Notes: generated by a model from the sequence alone, not told the origin. A stretch of DNA of 22,412 nt from Eubacteriales Family XIII. Incertae Sedis bacterium (GCA_031290715.1 JAITNA010000002.1:1-22412); one strand, 5' to 3'; numbered from the stretch's first letter, positions 8,173 through 17,426 are shown. A program made the numbers and translations.

Positions 8173-9876
8173 ATGAAAATGAATCGGAATCAAAAAAGGC
8201 GCGTGATGGGCGTCTGCGCGCTGATGATGGCTTTGGCGGCCCTGCTGGCGGGCTGCAGCGGCAATTCGGCGTTTTTCGAGAAAGACGATGTCAATTATGG
8301 AACGCTGACAAAAGCGGAAGCGCTCGAAACCCTCGACGCGTACCTTTCAAAAATCAATGTCACAGAGAACAAGCCGATCCTCGACATCAGCTCGGGGGAA
8401 ACGATTGCGGAAGCGGATGAAATCCCGGATATCGGCAATTACCCCCTCTCGGTGGAGGGCGGCGGGGAGATCGACGTGGAAATTTTCTCCTCGACGGAAA
8501 AGGCCGGTTCCGGAAAAGACGGCTGGATCAATGAGGTTGCGGCGGATTTCAACCGGCGGGGCTACGAGGTTGACGGGCAAAGCGTGTCCGTTTCCATCCG
8601 GCCGATCGCGTCCGGCCTTACGCTCGATTATATCGTTACGGGGAAACATGTTCCCGACGCTTTTTCCCCGGCAAACGCGCTGTGGGCGAAGATGATCGAG
8701 GACGGCGGCGTCCGGATCACGGAGGTCACAGACCGGCTTTGCGGGAATACGGCCGGCATTCTGATGGAGAAATCCGTGTACAAAGAATTTACGGCGGCGC
8801 ACGGGGACGTTACACTGGAAAACGTGACGGACGCGGTGCTTGACGGGGAGATTATCCTCGGGTACACGAACCCCTACGCGTCCTCGACCGGACTGAATAT
8901 GCTGACGGCCACGCTGAAGGCATTCGACCCGGAGAACCCGCTTTCGGAGAAGGCCGCGGGCACGCTGCGGGAGTTTCAGGCGCAGGTGCCGCCCGTCGCC
9001 TTTACGACCGCGCAGATGCGCGAATCCGCGAAAAAGGGACTGGTGGACGTCATGATTATGGAATATCAGGCGTATATCAACGAGCCGACGCTCGCCGACT
9101 ATGTGTTCACGCCGATCGGCGTTCGCCACGACAGCCCGGTCTATGTGTTCGAGGGCACGACAGATACGAAACGGCAAGCGCTGAATCTCTTTGTTGATTA
9201 TTGCATGGAAAAAGACGCGCAGGAACTCGCCGGGGACTATGGTTTCAACGCGCACGAGGACTACGCGGGGCAGGACCCGGGCATGAGCGGCGCGCAGCTG
9301 CTCGCGGCGCAGAGTATCTGGAAAGAAAACAAATCCGGCGGCAAACCCGCGATGGCGGTTTTTGTGGCCGATGTTTCCGGCAGCATGGAGGGGACGCCGA
9401 TCACGGAGCTCAAACGGTCGCTGCGGAACGCTTCCCAGTACATCGGGGACGGGAATCTGATCGGGCTCATTTCCTATGCGAACGATGTCTATGTCGACCT
9501 GCCGATCGCGGAGTTTTCGGGGAAACAGCCCGCGTATTTCAACGGGGCGGTAACGAACCTGTCGGCGGGCGGCGGGACGGCCACGTATGACGCCGTGCTC
9601 GTCGCGCTCAAAATGCTGCTCGACAAAAAAGAGGAAGTGCCGGACGCAAGGCTCATGATTTTCGTGCTTTCGGACGGGGAAGCGAACGAGGGCTTCACCT
9701 TTGAGAAGATGGCGCCCGTCGCGGCGGCGCTCGGCATCCCGCTCCACACCATCGGCTACAACGCGAACCTTGAGGAATTGTCCCGCATGAGCGCCATCAA
9801 CGAGGGCCTGAGTATCAACGCCAACGAATCGAATGTCGTGTATCAGATCAAGAATGTTTTTAATGCGAATTTGTAG
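8173..9876 (+). CDS. Lipoprotein with solute-binding-like domain and von Willebrand A domain
   Basis: The 567-residue protein has a lipoprotein signal ending 'LLAGC' (Cys at about residue 28). Residues of about 85-375 resemble an extracellular solute-binding domain: 'EIDVEIFSSTEKAG', 'SGLTLDYIVTGKHVPDAFSP', 'ILGYTNPYASSTGLNML', 'VYVFEGTTDTKRQALNLFVD'. A C-terminal VWA domain follows, with an intact metal-ion-dependent adhesion site: DVSGS beginning at D400, T469 in 'GGGTAT', and D501 in 'LSDGE'. Such an intact site normally binds a divalent cation and a protein partner. ATG 8173 has AGGAG (8161-8165) 7 nt upstream. It is co-directional with and 39 bp after the membrane/helical protein gene. 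It may link binding of an extracellular ligand to protein-protein contact, but the function is unknown. In other clostridia, similar VWA lipoproteins neighbour TelA/XpaC-type genes; none is present here. Confidence 0.9.
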   Translation: MKMNRNQKRRVMGVCALMMALAALLAGCSGNSAFFEKDDVNYGTLTKAEALETLDAYLSKINVTENKPILDISSGETIAEADEIPDIGNYPLSVEGGGEIDVEIFSSTEKAGSGKDGWINEVAADFNRRGYEVDGQSVSVSIRPIASGLTLDYIVTGKHVPDAFSPANALWAKMIEDGGVRITEVTDRLCGNTAGILMEKSVYKEFTAAHGDVTLENVTDAVLDGEIILGYTNPYASSTGLNMLTATLKAFDPENPLSEKAAGTLREFQAQVPPVAFTTAQMRESAKKGLVDVMIMEYQAYINEPTLADYVFTPIGVRHDSPVYVFEGTTDTKRQALNLFVDYCMEKDAQELAGDYGFNAHEDYAGQDPGMSGAQLLAAQSIWKENKSGGKPAMAVFVADVSGSMEGTPITELKRSLRNASQYIGDGNLIGLISYANDVYVDLPIAEFSGKQPAYFNGAVTNLSAGGGTATYDAVLVALKMLLDKKEEVPDARLMIFVLSDGEANEGFTFEKMAPVAAALGIPLHTIGYNANLEELSRMSAINEGLSINANESNVVYQIKNVFNANL

Positions 9877-9885
9877 GGTGCGGGG

Positions 9886-9905
9886 GGAGAGCGTAGGAGA
9901 GCGTA
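9886..9905 (+). repeat. 10-bp tandem duplication after the VWA gene
   Basis: GGAGAGCGTA occurs twice head to tail, directly after the VWA gene stop and at the left edge of the AT-rich restriction-modification segment. No function is evident; it may be a scar of the junction. Confidence 0.7.
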
Positions 9906-9945
9906 GGTGTTCAGAAAATACTTAGTTTGTTTTGTTACGCCGTAG

Positions 9946-9951
9946 TATAAT
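9946..9951 (+). promoter_or_regulatory. Candidate -10 box upstream of the restriction-modification pair
   Basis: A perfect TATAAT lies 56 nt before the endonuclease ATG (10008) in an AT-rich intergenic stretch. No good -35 is seen at 16-18 bp spacing. There is no separate regulator (C protein) gene between it and the endonuclease. Confidence 0.4.
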
Positions 9952-10007
9952 AAAACGAAGGACGTAAGCGGATTTTGTAATATACTAATAATTTTAAAGG
10001 ATAACTG

Positions 10008-10670
10008 ATGAAGCTCATATTGGACATTCCAACATTGATTCGCGAAGCAAGAGAATTCTGCGAAATCGAAGCCAAAAAGAATCACGTTGGCCTCATCGGC
10101 GTTACCGATGGCAAAGCTGTTGGAACTTATGTTGAACATCGTTTTCAATCATATTTGGAAGAAAAATATGACCTATCTATTGGAAGCAGTGCAAAAGGCA
10201 TTGACTTACCCGACCCAAAAATAAACACCGACATAAAGGTCACTTCGATTAGGCAACCGCAAAGTTCATGTCCTTACAAAAGTGCAAGACAAAAAATCTT
10301 TGGACTTGGATATAATTTGCTCGTCTTTGTATATGACAAACAAGATACAGCAGATTCTTCTACTCTCAACTTTATAAACTGTACGTTCATTTATGCAGAC
10401 AGAACAGCCGATTTCACTATTACAAAAAGGCTTAGGGAGATGATAAAGGATGAAGCCAACAAGGAAGATGTTATTGCATATTTGCAAGACCGCAACATGC
10501 CGGGAGATGAGATTGTCTATAACGATATTGCAGATGAGGTTCTGTCGAAAACGCCGGAACAGGGATACCTTACCATATCGAACGCACTTCAATGGCGATT
10601 GCAATATGGCAGGGTTATCGGCTTAAAGAATGGAGTTGCAGGAGTAGTCAACCATGATTGGGAATTATGA
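10008..10670 (+). CDS. Type II restriction endonuclease (PD-(D/E)XK fold), specificity unknown
   Basis: The 220-residue product precedes and overlaps a DNA adenine methylase gene. It has a conserved-looking core: E43 in 'GTYVEHRFQ', D66 in 'GIDLPD', and D75-I-K77 in 'INTDIKVTS', then 'LGYNLLVFVYDK'. D66 and D75xK77 fit the metal-binding PD-(D/E)XK nuclease motif with eight intervening residues, and E43 sits on the helix before it as in many restriction enzymes. I recognise it by context and motif, not by a named family, so the recognition site is not assigned. AAAGGATA lies 5-10 nt before ATG 10008. It is distinctly AT-richer than the genes on both sides. The reading frame is intact, so the enzyme is probably active and made together with its methylase. 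Confidence 0.78.
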   Translation: MKLILDIPTLIREAREFCEIEAKKNHVGLIGVTDGKAVGTYVEHRFQSYLEEKYDLSIGSSAKGIDLPDPKINTDIKVTSIRQPQSSCPYKSARQKIFGLGYNLLVFVYDKQDTADSSTLNFINCTFIYADRTADFTITKRLREMIKDEANKEDVIAYLQDRNMPGDEIVYNDIADEVLSKTPEQGYLTISNALQWRLQYGRVIGLKNGVAGVVNHDWEL

Positions 10671-12207
10671 GCAAAAGGAATACGGAGATTATCAAACGCC
10701 ACCGGAATTTGCAGAGAAAGTGTGCGGTTACATTCACGACACAATAAAAGTACAGCCAACCATGATTATTGAGCCAACTTGCGGCGTTGGGAATTTTCTG
10801 AAAGGCAGCAATACTGTTTTCCCGGATACATCTCTTATCGGTATTGACATAAACGATGAGTATATCTCGTCTTTGAAATCAACTTTTGATGGAGAGAGTA
10901 TTTCATTGTATACCGCTGATTTTTTTCAGTTCGATTTTTCAAAACTCATTCGGGAACATGATTCAAAAGAAATACTTATCGTCGGCAATCCTCCTTGGGT
11001 AACAAATAGTGCATTGTCGGTATTGAATAGCGATAATGCACCTCTTAAAAGCAATTTCAAGGGACACAAAGGATTAGACGCAATAACAGGAAGTGCAAAT
11101 TTTGATATTTGTGAATATATGTTGCTTTCCCTGATTGAACGGTTTCGGAACACAAACTCTACAATCGCTATGCTTTGCAAAACAAGTGTGGCAAGGAATG
11201 TGTTTTGCGAATTGGTGAGAACAGGTGTCGGATTCGATTGTGCAAAACTGCTGCTGTTCGATGCGAAAGCGGTCTTTGACGTATCTGTTGATAGTGGACT
11301 GTTTGTTTTCCGTTTGAATGATAAGGCAATCGAAACTGCCGCTTGCAGTGTTTATGATTTTGAGAATCCAATGATTGAAAAATACAAATTTGGTTTTAAG
11401 AATAATGTATTCTATTCCAAAATTGACGACAGTTCGCCTGATTATAATGGGAAATCATGTTATATATGGCGGCAAGGGATTAAACATGATTGTTCCAAAA
11501 TTATGGAGTTATCGAAGAATGGAAATGGATTTGTCAACGGAAACAAGGATTCCGTTGATATAGAGGATGTCTATGTTTTTCCGTTGATAAAAAGCAGCGC
11601 GGTTAAAAACTGCCTAATTGAATCCTCGAAGAAGTACGTAATCGTAACACAACAGAAAATAGGCGCTGACACAAGTGCCATTAGCAAAATTGCGCCGAAA
11701 ACATGGACTTATCTGCAAGCGCATAAAGCGCTTTTTGACGGAAGAAAAAGCAGTATCTATAACAATGCCCCTGCGTTTGCGATGTTTGGCGTTGGCGATT
11801 ATTCATTCGGGAAATATAAGGTTGGCATTTCAGGCTTCTACAAGAATCCACGGTTTGCGCTTCTAACATCAGAAAAAGCCGTCATGATGGACGACACTTG
11901 CTACTTTATAAATCTTAATACATATGATGACGCCTACGCGATCATGTTGCTGTTAAATAGCCCCAAAGTGCAACAGTTTATAAAAAGCATTTCGTTTGTC
12001 GACTCGAAACGCCCCTATACGAAAAAAGTGCTTGAACGCATAGATTTTGGGAAAGCATTTGAACATGTTACATTAAGCGAATTGCAGGAAACGGAGCAGA
12101 ATTTAGGATTATCCTCATACATTACAAGCGAAATTTTTTTGCAGACGAAAATGAACACCGCGAAACTCTATGACACAAAGAATGCCCAAATGGAACTTGC
12201 TATATAG
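10654..12207 (+). CDS. N6-adenine DNA methyltransferase of a type II restriction-modification system
   Basis: The 517-residue enzyme has 'EYGDYQTPPEFAEKV' (motif X), 'IIEPTCGVGNFLKG' (motif I, the S-adenosylmethionine site, residues 38-51) and 'VGNPPWV' (motif IV, catalytic N112-P-P-W). The X-I-IV order and NPPW indicate a gamma-class N6-adenine methylase. The C-terminal half ('FSKYK'-like and 'AIMLLLNSPKVQQFIKSI' segments) resembles the target-recognition region of TaqI-type methylases. It starts inside the endonuclease gene (17-bp overlap) with AGGAG about 11 nt upstream, so the two are translationally linked. It protects the host DNA from the preceding nuclease. It is AT-rich like its partner, which supports joint transfer into this genome. 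The stop is only 20 bp from the convergent patatin gene. Confidence 0.9.
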   Translation: MIGNYEQKEYGDYQTPPEFAEKVCGYIHDTIKVQPTMIIEPTCGVGNFLKGSNTVFPDTSLIGIDINDEYISSLKSTFDGESISLYTADFFQFDFSKLIREHDSKEILIVGNPPWVTNSALSVLNSDNAPLKSNFKGHKGLDAITGSANFDICEYMLLSLIERFRNTNSTIAMLCKTSVARNVFCELVRTGVGFDCAKLLLFDAKAVFDVSVDSGLFVFRLNDKAIETAACSVYDFENPMIEKYKFGFKNNVFYSKIDDSSPDYNGKSCYIWRQGIKHDCSKIMELSKNGNGFVNGNKDSVDIEDVYVFPLIKSSAVKNCLIESSKKYVIVTQQKIGADTSAISKIAPKTWTYLQAHKALFDGRKSSIYNNAPAFAMFGVGDYSFGKYKVGISGFYKNPRFALLTSEKAVMMDDTCYFINLNTYDDAYAIMLLLNSPKVQQFIKSISFVDSKRPYTKKVLERIDFGKAFEHVTLSELQETEQNLGLSSYITSEIFLQTKMNTAKLYDTKNAQMELAI

Positions 12208-12227
12208 TCAGTATGATTTTTAGGAGC

Positions 12228-13184
12228 TTATATACGGACGCGGCGGCTGCCGCGCAGCTTCCGCATAAACCGCTTGCGCAGGTTCTTTTGGGATTTGGAT
12301 GGTTTGTAGGGCCGGCCCGTGTACATTCCGTACGTCCGCATTGTATCGCGGTAGCCGAGATCGATCAGCATTTTCGAGGTTTCTTTTTGGAAGACCAATG
12401 TGTTGCCCAAATCCCAGTCGCTTCGGATCAGTGTGAAATCAATTTCCCCTTCCTCCGCTTTGGCGAGTTCCCGCTTGCGGACGATTCCCGTCGCCTGAAG
12501 GTCAACGGCGATGATCCGTTCCGCGCCGTTTTCGAGTGCCATCGCCACCGGAAGATTGTCGTGATAGGCACCGTCGATATAGGTCTTGTCGTCGATAATC
12601 TTCCCCTGCGCGGCCGGGAAGCATGCGGAGCTCGCCATAATGAACGGAATCAGTTTTCCGGGTTCGATGTCGTCCTTCATAAGGCGGTGCGCCTTGAGGG
12701 ACGGCAGGATTTCCGGCAGCCGCCGCGGTGATTTCAGAATGTCCCGCGCCGCGCTTATGGGGCGCATTTGTGACAACGCGGGCAAGGGATGGGCGATTGC
12801 GTTCGGCACTTCTACGGTAACAAGGCCGAAGTCGACGCGCGAAGCCCGCACCGCGTCCTCGTCGATATATTGTTCAAGCAAGCGCTGCAGCCCGCTCGTT
12901 TCCGCACCGCCCTTTGCTAAGGCTTCGCGCGCGTAAGCGAGCGCGCTGTCCGACGACAGGCCGAACACCATATCCGTCGTAAGCAGTTCCCAAAGCTCGA
13001 CGGCGAGGTCGAGTTTGCCCTGCGCGGCCATCGCCCCGTTGATGGCGCCGACCGATGTCCCGACCACCAGATCGAACTGTATGCCGAGTTCGGACAGGGC
13101 TTTCCAGACGCCGACCTCGTAAGCGCCGCGCGACCCGCCGCCGCCCAGCACCAAAGCTGTCTTTTTTGATTTTGCTTGATTCAT
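12228..13184 (-). CDS. Patatin-like phospholipase family protein
   Basis: The 318-residue protein carries all the patatin hallmarks: the oxyanion loop 'GGGGSRGAYEVG' (residues 14-25), the nucleophile elbow 'GTSVG' with Ser44, and the catalytic Asp204 in 'DGAYHDNLPV'. The family hydrolyses acyl ester bonds of lipids by a Ser-Asp dyad; the natural substrate here is unknown. There is no signal peptide, so it is likely cytoplasmic or peripheral on the membrane. The C-terminal tail is very basic ('RKRFMRKLRGSRRVRI'), which could help binding to acidic phospholipids. ATG 13184 has AGGA about 8 nt upstream. It is transcribed alone, convergent with the methylase gene and divergent from the large surface-protein gene. 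Confidence 0.93.
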   Translation of the reverse strand: MNQAKSKKTALVLGGGGSRGAYEVGVWKALSELGIQFDLVVGTSVGAINGAMAAQGKLDLAVELWELLTTDMVFGLSSDSALAYAREALAKGGAETSGLQRLLEQYIDEDAVRASRVDFGLVTVEVPNAIAHPLPALSQMRPISAARDILKSPRRLPEILPSLKAHRLMKDDIEPGKLIPFIMASSACFPAAQGKIIDDKTYIDGAYHDNLPVAMALENGAERIIAVDLQATGIVRKRELAKAEEGEIDFTLIRSDWDLGNTLVFQKETSKMLIDLGYRDTMRTYGMYTGRPYKPSKSQKNLRKRFMRKLRGSRRVRI

Positions 13185-13248
13185 AGATGATTCCTGCCTT
13201 ACTGTTTTATTGTCTTAATTGCCTTAATTGCCTTACTGCATGGGGATT

Positions 13249-13257
13249 ATTGTACCA
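13249..13257 (-). promoter_or_regulatory. Extended -10 element for the patatin gene
   Basis: On the minus strand TGG is followed by TACAAT, about 65 nt before the patatin ATG. The -35 region is poor. The leader between it and the gene contains a 9-bp near-tandem repeat (TTGCCTTAA on the plus strand, 13210-13236). Confidence 0.4.
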
Positions 13258-13332
13258 CAGGGTTGATCGTTTGCGCATGCACATGCCTGAATAGTAATCT
13301 TGTTTTTTGTGTTTTAATTGTAAAAATTCGGG

Positions 13333-13338
13333 TATAAT
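13333..13338 (+). promoter_or_regulatory. -10 box of the InlB-repeat surface protein gene
   Basis: A perfect TATAAT lies in an AT-rich stretch 107 nt before ATG 13446. No strong -35 at 16-18 bp is seen (a TTGTGT lies at 20 bp). The resulting leader of about 100 nt holds a 12-bp tandem duplication and a short hairpin (13396-13410, CGTGAT-AAA-ATCACG) shortly before the ribosome binding site. Confidence 0.45.
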
Positions 13339-13355
13339 ATCTATATCACATAAAA

Positions 13356-13379
13356 GAAGAATGAGCAGAAGAATGAGCA
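13356..13379 (+). repeat. 12-bp perfect tandem duplication in the surface-protein leader
   Basis: GAAGAATGAGCA occurs twice head to tail in the predicted 5' leader of the InlB-repeat protein gene. Copy-number change by slippage is possible here; whether it matters for expression is not known. Confidence 0.85.
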
Positions 13380-13445
13380 CGGGCGCGCGCGGGAGCGTGA
13401 TAAAATCACGGAGGAACCGGCGGGTTGATAATAGGAGATGAAGAA

Positions 13446-16400
13446 ATGTTATCTAAGAAATCTATGACGCAGCCAAAACTATTTGCCATCATACTGACGG
13501 TATTCATGCTGATGGCGGCCGCCGCGCCCATTCAGGCGCTGGCGGATTCACCCGCGGCCGGGGACGCCGGAGCTGCGGCGGCGACACCCGCCGCGGCCGC
13601 CGCATATTACACCGTAACGTTCGGGGCGGAGGGCAAGGCTGACGTTACCGCCATTGTGGAAAACGGCGAAAAAGCGCCGGCGCAAGCCGCGCCGATTGCG
13701 CCCGCCGGCAAGATATTCATCGGCTGGTATACACAGGAGAACACGGAAAGCGGCGCGGTCGATATGCCTTTTGACTTCACGGCCGCCATTACAAAAGATA
13801 CCGCCGTCTTTGCGCGATTCGCGGAGAAGGGCTATGAGGTCCGTTTCCTGAGCGGCGAAAATACGGACTCCGTCATCATGTACTCGCAAACCGCAGCCGA
13901 GGGCGGCACGATTGCAAAACCCGCCGTCGACATCGCCGGCATCGAAATGACGGCCGCCCAAATCTTCACGAACGAATGGAAACTCAAAGGAAGCGACGCG
14001 GACTTCGCCTTTGGAACGACCCCTGTCAATTCAAATCTGGTGTTTGTGCCCGTTTTGAAGAATGGCTACTGCTATGTCTGGTTCGTTTCCGGGAGCAGCT
14101 TCGTCGATCCGATTGAGGCTGAATACGGCTCCCTCATCGAAAAGCCCCTCGATCCCGTCCGCGAGGGCTACACTTTCGCGGGATGGTATACCGATGAAGA
14201 ACGCACACAGCCCTTTGATTTTTCGGCTGTTCCTATTACCGCAACAATCACGTTGTACGCCAAATGGACGGGCAATCCCGTTCTTTATACCATTCATTAT
14301 TGGCTCGAAAAACCCAATTTGGTTCCGGATGATTATCCCGCGCCGATCTGGACGGAAGGTCCGGGTACGCCGCCCGCGGCGGCGACGGGAGAACTTTCAG
14401 ACGGATCGATTTCACCGGAAAAGGATCAGCTTCACGATACGGGCAACTACATCTTCGCGGCTTCCGCGGCGGGTTTTGGCATCGCGGGGACAAAGGTAAG
14501 CGCGGCGGTTTCGGACGCGGGCGTCCCCGCAGATGTTCAAACGAAGATCAGGAACATGCTCGACCCCACGAACATTCGCGCCTGGAACACTTTTGCCCAT
14601 GTCGCGTGGGGGGATCAGGATGTCGCCATTGACGGAAACGGCGCCGCGGTCGTGAATGTTTATCTCACGCGCAGCGTCTGGACAATGAACTTTGTCCTGT
14701 ATTCGCCAAGCGCCGCAAACCAGCATGTCGTCATGAATGTCAGAAATAATACATCCCTTTCCCCGGTCTATGACGGCGAAGTTCCGGCCGGAGGGACAAA
14801 GCTCGGGACACTCACGGTGAAGGCCAAGATTGACCTCAGCCTTGCGGATTTGTCCGTCATGCCTTTCGTGACGGATCCTGTGACGGGGGATACCCTCGTT
14901 TCCTCCGTCACTAACGGCACACAAGCCGGACCCTATATCCTGCGCGGTTGGGGTCCGTGGTCCACAAGCGGTTTCGGGGTATTTAAGGCCGTAAATACGG
15001 TAGTAAACAATGCGGCTACATCGACAGATGTTTCCCAAAGGATCTCAACATACAACACATCGTGGTCTTCCGCGGCATCTCAAACCCTGACCCGGTCACA
15101 TCTCTATGTCGAATCCTTGGATCAAACACGCGCCTTCGGGGACGACGGAATCCTTGACGACAGCGGGAACCCGAACCCGCGCATCTACGTGGATTCCATC
15201 AAAGAGAACAACAAAACCGGCGATATCGCGGTGATCCGACAAGTCATGGAAGACGGCGGCGGGACATGGTATTGGGCGACGAACGCCGACCGCCAAATCA
15301 CGGACATTTTGGACGGGTTTACCTCTTACCACGGATACGGCGACGGCGCGGGCAATACAGGGAACTGTTTCCAGTACAACGGAACGGTATTCTATCAGCT
15401 CAACGACGGCGGCAATTCAAACGACAAACACCGTTATTATTTCTACTCCCGCAATTCCTATGACCTGACCTTTGACGCGCAAGGCGGCGCCGCAGCGGGA
15501 GATACAGGGGATGAAGAAATCAAGTTTGAAACCCCGCTGCGCGGGTACGAACCGGCCGATCCCGTGCGTGAAAACGCGGAATTTTTGGGCTGGTTTGAAT
15601 CCGCGGACGCCGCCGAGCCGTTTGACTTTGAGAACGGCGCCATGCCCTCGCACGACCTTTTGCTCACCGCGAGATGGTTGGTGAATCCGCGCGCGGTCCG
15701 TTTCTACGGCAATCCCTCGGCGGCGGCGCCCATCGAGGGCTTCACGCAGTCGGTCCGGGACGGCGGGACGGCGGTAAATCCGGGAGACCTCGACCCTGCG
15801 GGCTTCGGCATGACGGACGGCAATCGTTTCCTCGGTTGGTATTACCGCACCGCTTCCGGCGGCCTGCTCCCCTATGCCTGGGATATGCCCGTGACAAGCG
15901 ACATCAATCTCTATGCCCGCTGGGACCCGCCATACAAACCGCACACGGTAGCCTATGACCTCGGCGGCGGCGCGGGTACGCTCCCGAAAGACGCAAATCG
16001 GTACGCCATCGGCACGCAGGCGCTCGTGATGGACGGCAGTCATCTTACAAAGGGCAGCCTTGTGTTCATCGGTTGGAAAGCGGAAGGGCCGGAAAGCGGC
16101 TATTATCACAGCGGCAATGTTCTGCGCGTCACCGGGGATATGACACTGACCGCGCAGTACGCAAGCCCTGCCGGGACGCTCAAGCTCACGTTCCGCCAAA
16201 ACGCTTCGGCGCGCGACGCCAAGGCCGAGTCATGGACGGCGGCGAAAAACACACTGCAAACGCTTCCTTCGGGCGGCGATCTCGGATTTGAACGGCCGCG
16301 CTATGTATTCGCCGGCTGGACGGACGCGGCCGGAAACGCCGCCCAAAATGGGGACTTCGCGCCGGGGACGGTGATCCGCGTCACGCGCGACATCGATCTG

Positions 16401-17426
16401 TACGCGGTGTGGACACTCGACGCTTCATCGGCGACCGTGCATCACGTACTCGTCAAAGACGGCAAGGCGCAAGACATATCGGGCTGGCCGAAGACCTATA
16501 CCGCGCATCCCGGAACCGGGGACACACTGGCGCGGGGGGACAGCCTGACGATCGGGCGGCTCGGCGACGCGAACCTTCAGCTCTTCAATACCGCCGTGGG
16601 CGTCGACCCGTTTGACAACACGGTCACGGACAATCCGATCGACAGCGTGCTCCATACGCTGGCATCCGTTTCCGCAAACCCGTATGCCAACACGGTGACC
16701 TTTTATTATCGTGAAAAAACGGCCGCCCCGCCTGTGATCCCGGAGGACGACCCGCCGGCGGCGACTCCCGAAACGGTGCAAAGACCTGTGATTGTGAACA
16801 ATCCGGCGGCCGCGCCGGCGAGCGCGCCGGCGGCTGAACCGGCAATCGAGCCCGCGAGCGAGCCCGCGACAAAGACACAGGTCACGTCCGCGGCGGCTGA
16901 ACCCGGCGTGACAGGCACGCCGCCCGCGCCCGATGTGCCCGCGCCGGACTTCGCGGGGGCTGCGGCGGCGCAGGGCATCCCGATCCTGCCGGGCGGGATT
17001 CCGCTCTTCGGCCCGAGCGGTTTTGCGGCGTGGGCGCTGCTGAACCTTCTCCTCTGTATAGCCGGCGCGGTCGCCGCAGTGTTGGGCCTTATCGCGCTTT
17101 ACAGGCGGTACCGCAGACTTGCGGGGGCGGATCGGAAAGCGCGGATTCGCCGCGAAGAATTTGCCGGCGCTTCCGGAAACGATTTCGCCGGCGCGGAAGG
17201 CGCAGGCCGCAAGCATACGAGAAAGTCCGCGGCGGTCCTTGGCATCGTATTTGCGGCGCTCGGCGCGGCGGTATTCCTCATTACGGAAAATACGGAGCTG
17301 CCGATGGTGCTGCTCGACAAGTGGACGATTGTAAACGCGGTTCTTTTCGCCGCCGAAATCGCCGCGCTGAGGATGGCTTTTCGGAAAGCGGGGCATGAGG
17401 ACGAGGACGGGCGCGCCGCCGCCTGA
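13446..17426 (+). CDS. Large InlB B-repeat surface protein with C-terminal membrane anchor
   Basis: The 1326-residue protein has a signal peptide (about 1-33, ending near 'IQALADS'). Six InlB/Listeria-Bacteroides-type repeats lie at about 54-125, 209-277, 672-742, 750-825, 833-905 and 909-990, each with the 'F.GWY/F...' core and a 'LYAKW' or 'LYARW' type end. A non-repetitive segment of about 390 residues (278-671) separates repeats two and three. After about 1092 comes a Pro/Ala/Glu-rich wall-spanning linker, then membrane helices at about 1190-1215, 1261-1280 and 1293-1312 around basic loops; there is no LPXTG motif. Such repeats fold into small beta-grasp domains on secreted or surface proteins, often adhesins. 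ATG 13446 is chosen for AGGAG (13433-13437) at 8 nt. It is monocistronic and followed by a terminator. Confidence 0.9.
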   Translation: MLSKKSMTQPKLFAIILTVFMLMAAAAPIQALADSPAAGDAGAAAATPAAAAAYYTVTFGAEGKADVTAIVENGEKAPAQAAPIAPAGKIFIGWYTQENTESGAVDMPFDFTAAITKDTAVFARFAEKGYEVRFLSGENTDSVIMYSQTAAEGGTIAKPAVDIAGIEMTAAQIFTNEWKLKGSDADFAFGTTPVNSNLVFVPVLKNGYCYVWFVSGSSFVDPIEAEYGSLIEKPLDPVREGYTFAGWYTDEERTQPFDFSAVPITATITLYAKWTGNPVLYTIHYWLEKPNLVPDDYPAPIWTEGPGTPPAAATGELSDGSISPEKDQLHDTGNYIFAASAAGFGIAGTKVSAAVSDAGVPADVQTKIRNMLDPTNIRAWNTFAHVAWGDQDVAIDGNGAAVVNVYLTRSVWTMNFVLYSPSAANQHVVMNVRNNTSLSPVYDGEVPAGGTKLGTLTVKAKIDLSLADLSVMPFVTDPVTGDTLVSSVTNGTQAGPYILRGWGPWSTSGFGVFKAVNTVVNNAATSTDVSQRISTYNTSWSSAASQTLTRSHLYVESLDQTRAFGDDGILDDSGNPNPRIYVDSIKENNKTGDIAVIRQVMEDGGGTWYWATNADRQITDILDGFTSYHGYGDGAGNTGNCFQYNGTVFYQLNDGGNSNDKHRYYFYSRNSYDLTFDAQGGAAAGDTGDEEIKFETPLRGYEPADPVRENAEFLGWFESADAAEPFDFENGAMPSHDLLLTARWLVNPRAVRFYGNPSAAAPIEGFTQSVRDGGTAVNPGDLDPAGFGMTDGNRFLGWYYRTASGGLLPYAWDMPVTSDINLYARWDPPYKPHTVAYDLGGGAGTLPKDANRYAIGTQALVMDGSHLTKGSLVFIGWKAEGPESGYYHSGNVLRVTGDMTLTAQYASPAGTLKLTFRQNASARDAKAESWTAAKNTLQTLPSGGDLGFERPRYVFAGWTDAAGNAAQNGDFAPGTVIRVTRDIDLYAVWTLDASSATVHHVLVKDGKAQDISGWPKTYTAHPGTGDTLARGDSLTIGRLGDANLQLFNTAVGVDPFDNTVTDNPIDSVLHTLASVSANPYANTVTFYYREKTAAPPVIPEDDPPAATPETVQRPVIVNNPAAAPASAPAAEPAIEPASEPATKTQVTSAAAEPGVTGTPPAPDVPAPDFAGAAAAQGIPILPGGIPLFGPSGFAAWALLNLLLCIAGAVAAVLGLIALYRRYRRLAGADRKARIRREEFAGASGNDFAGAEGAGRKHTRKSAAVLGIVFAALGAAVFLITENTELPMVLLDKWTIVNAVLFAAEIAALRMAFRKAGHEDEDGRAAA

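Noticed and set aside
8347..9747. 466-codon minus-strand frame inside the VWA lipoprotein gene
   Set aside because: Antisense shadow of a gene with intact lipobox and metal-site motifs.
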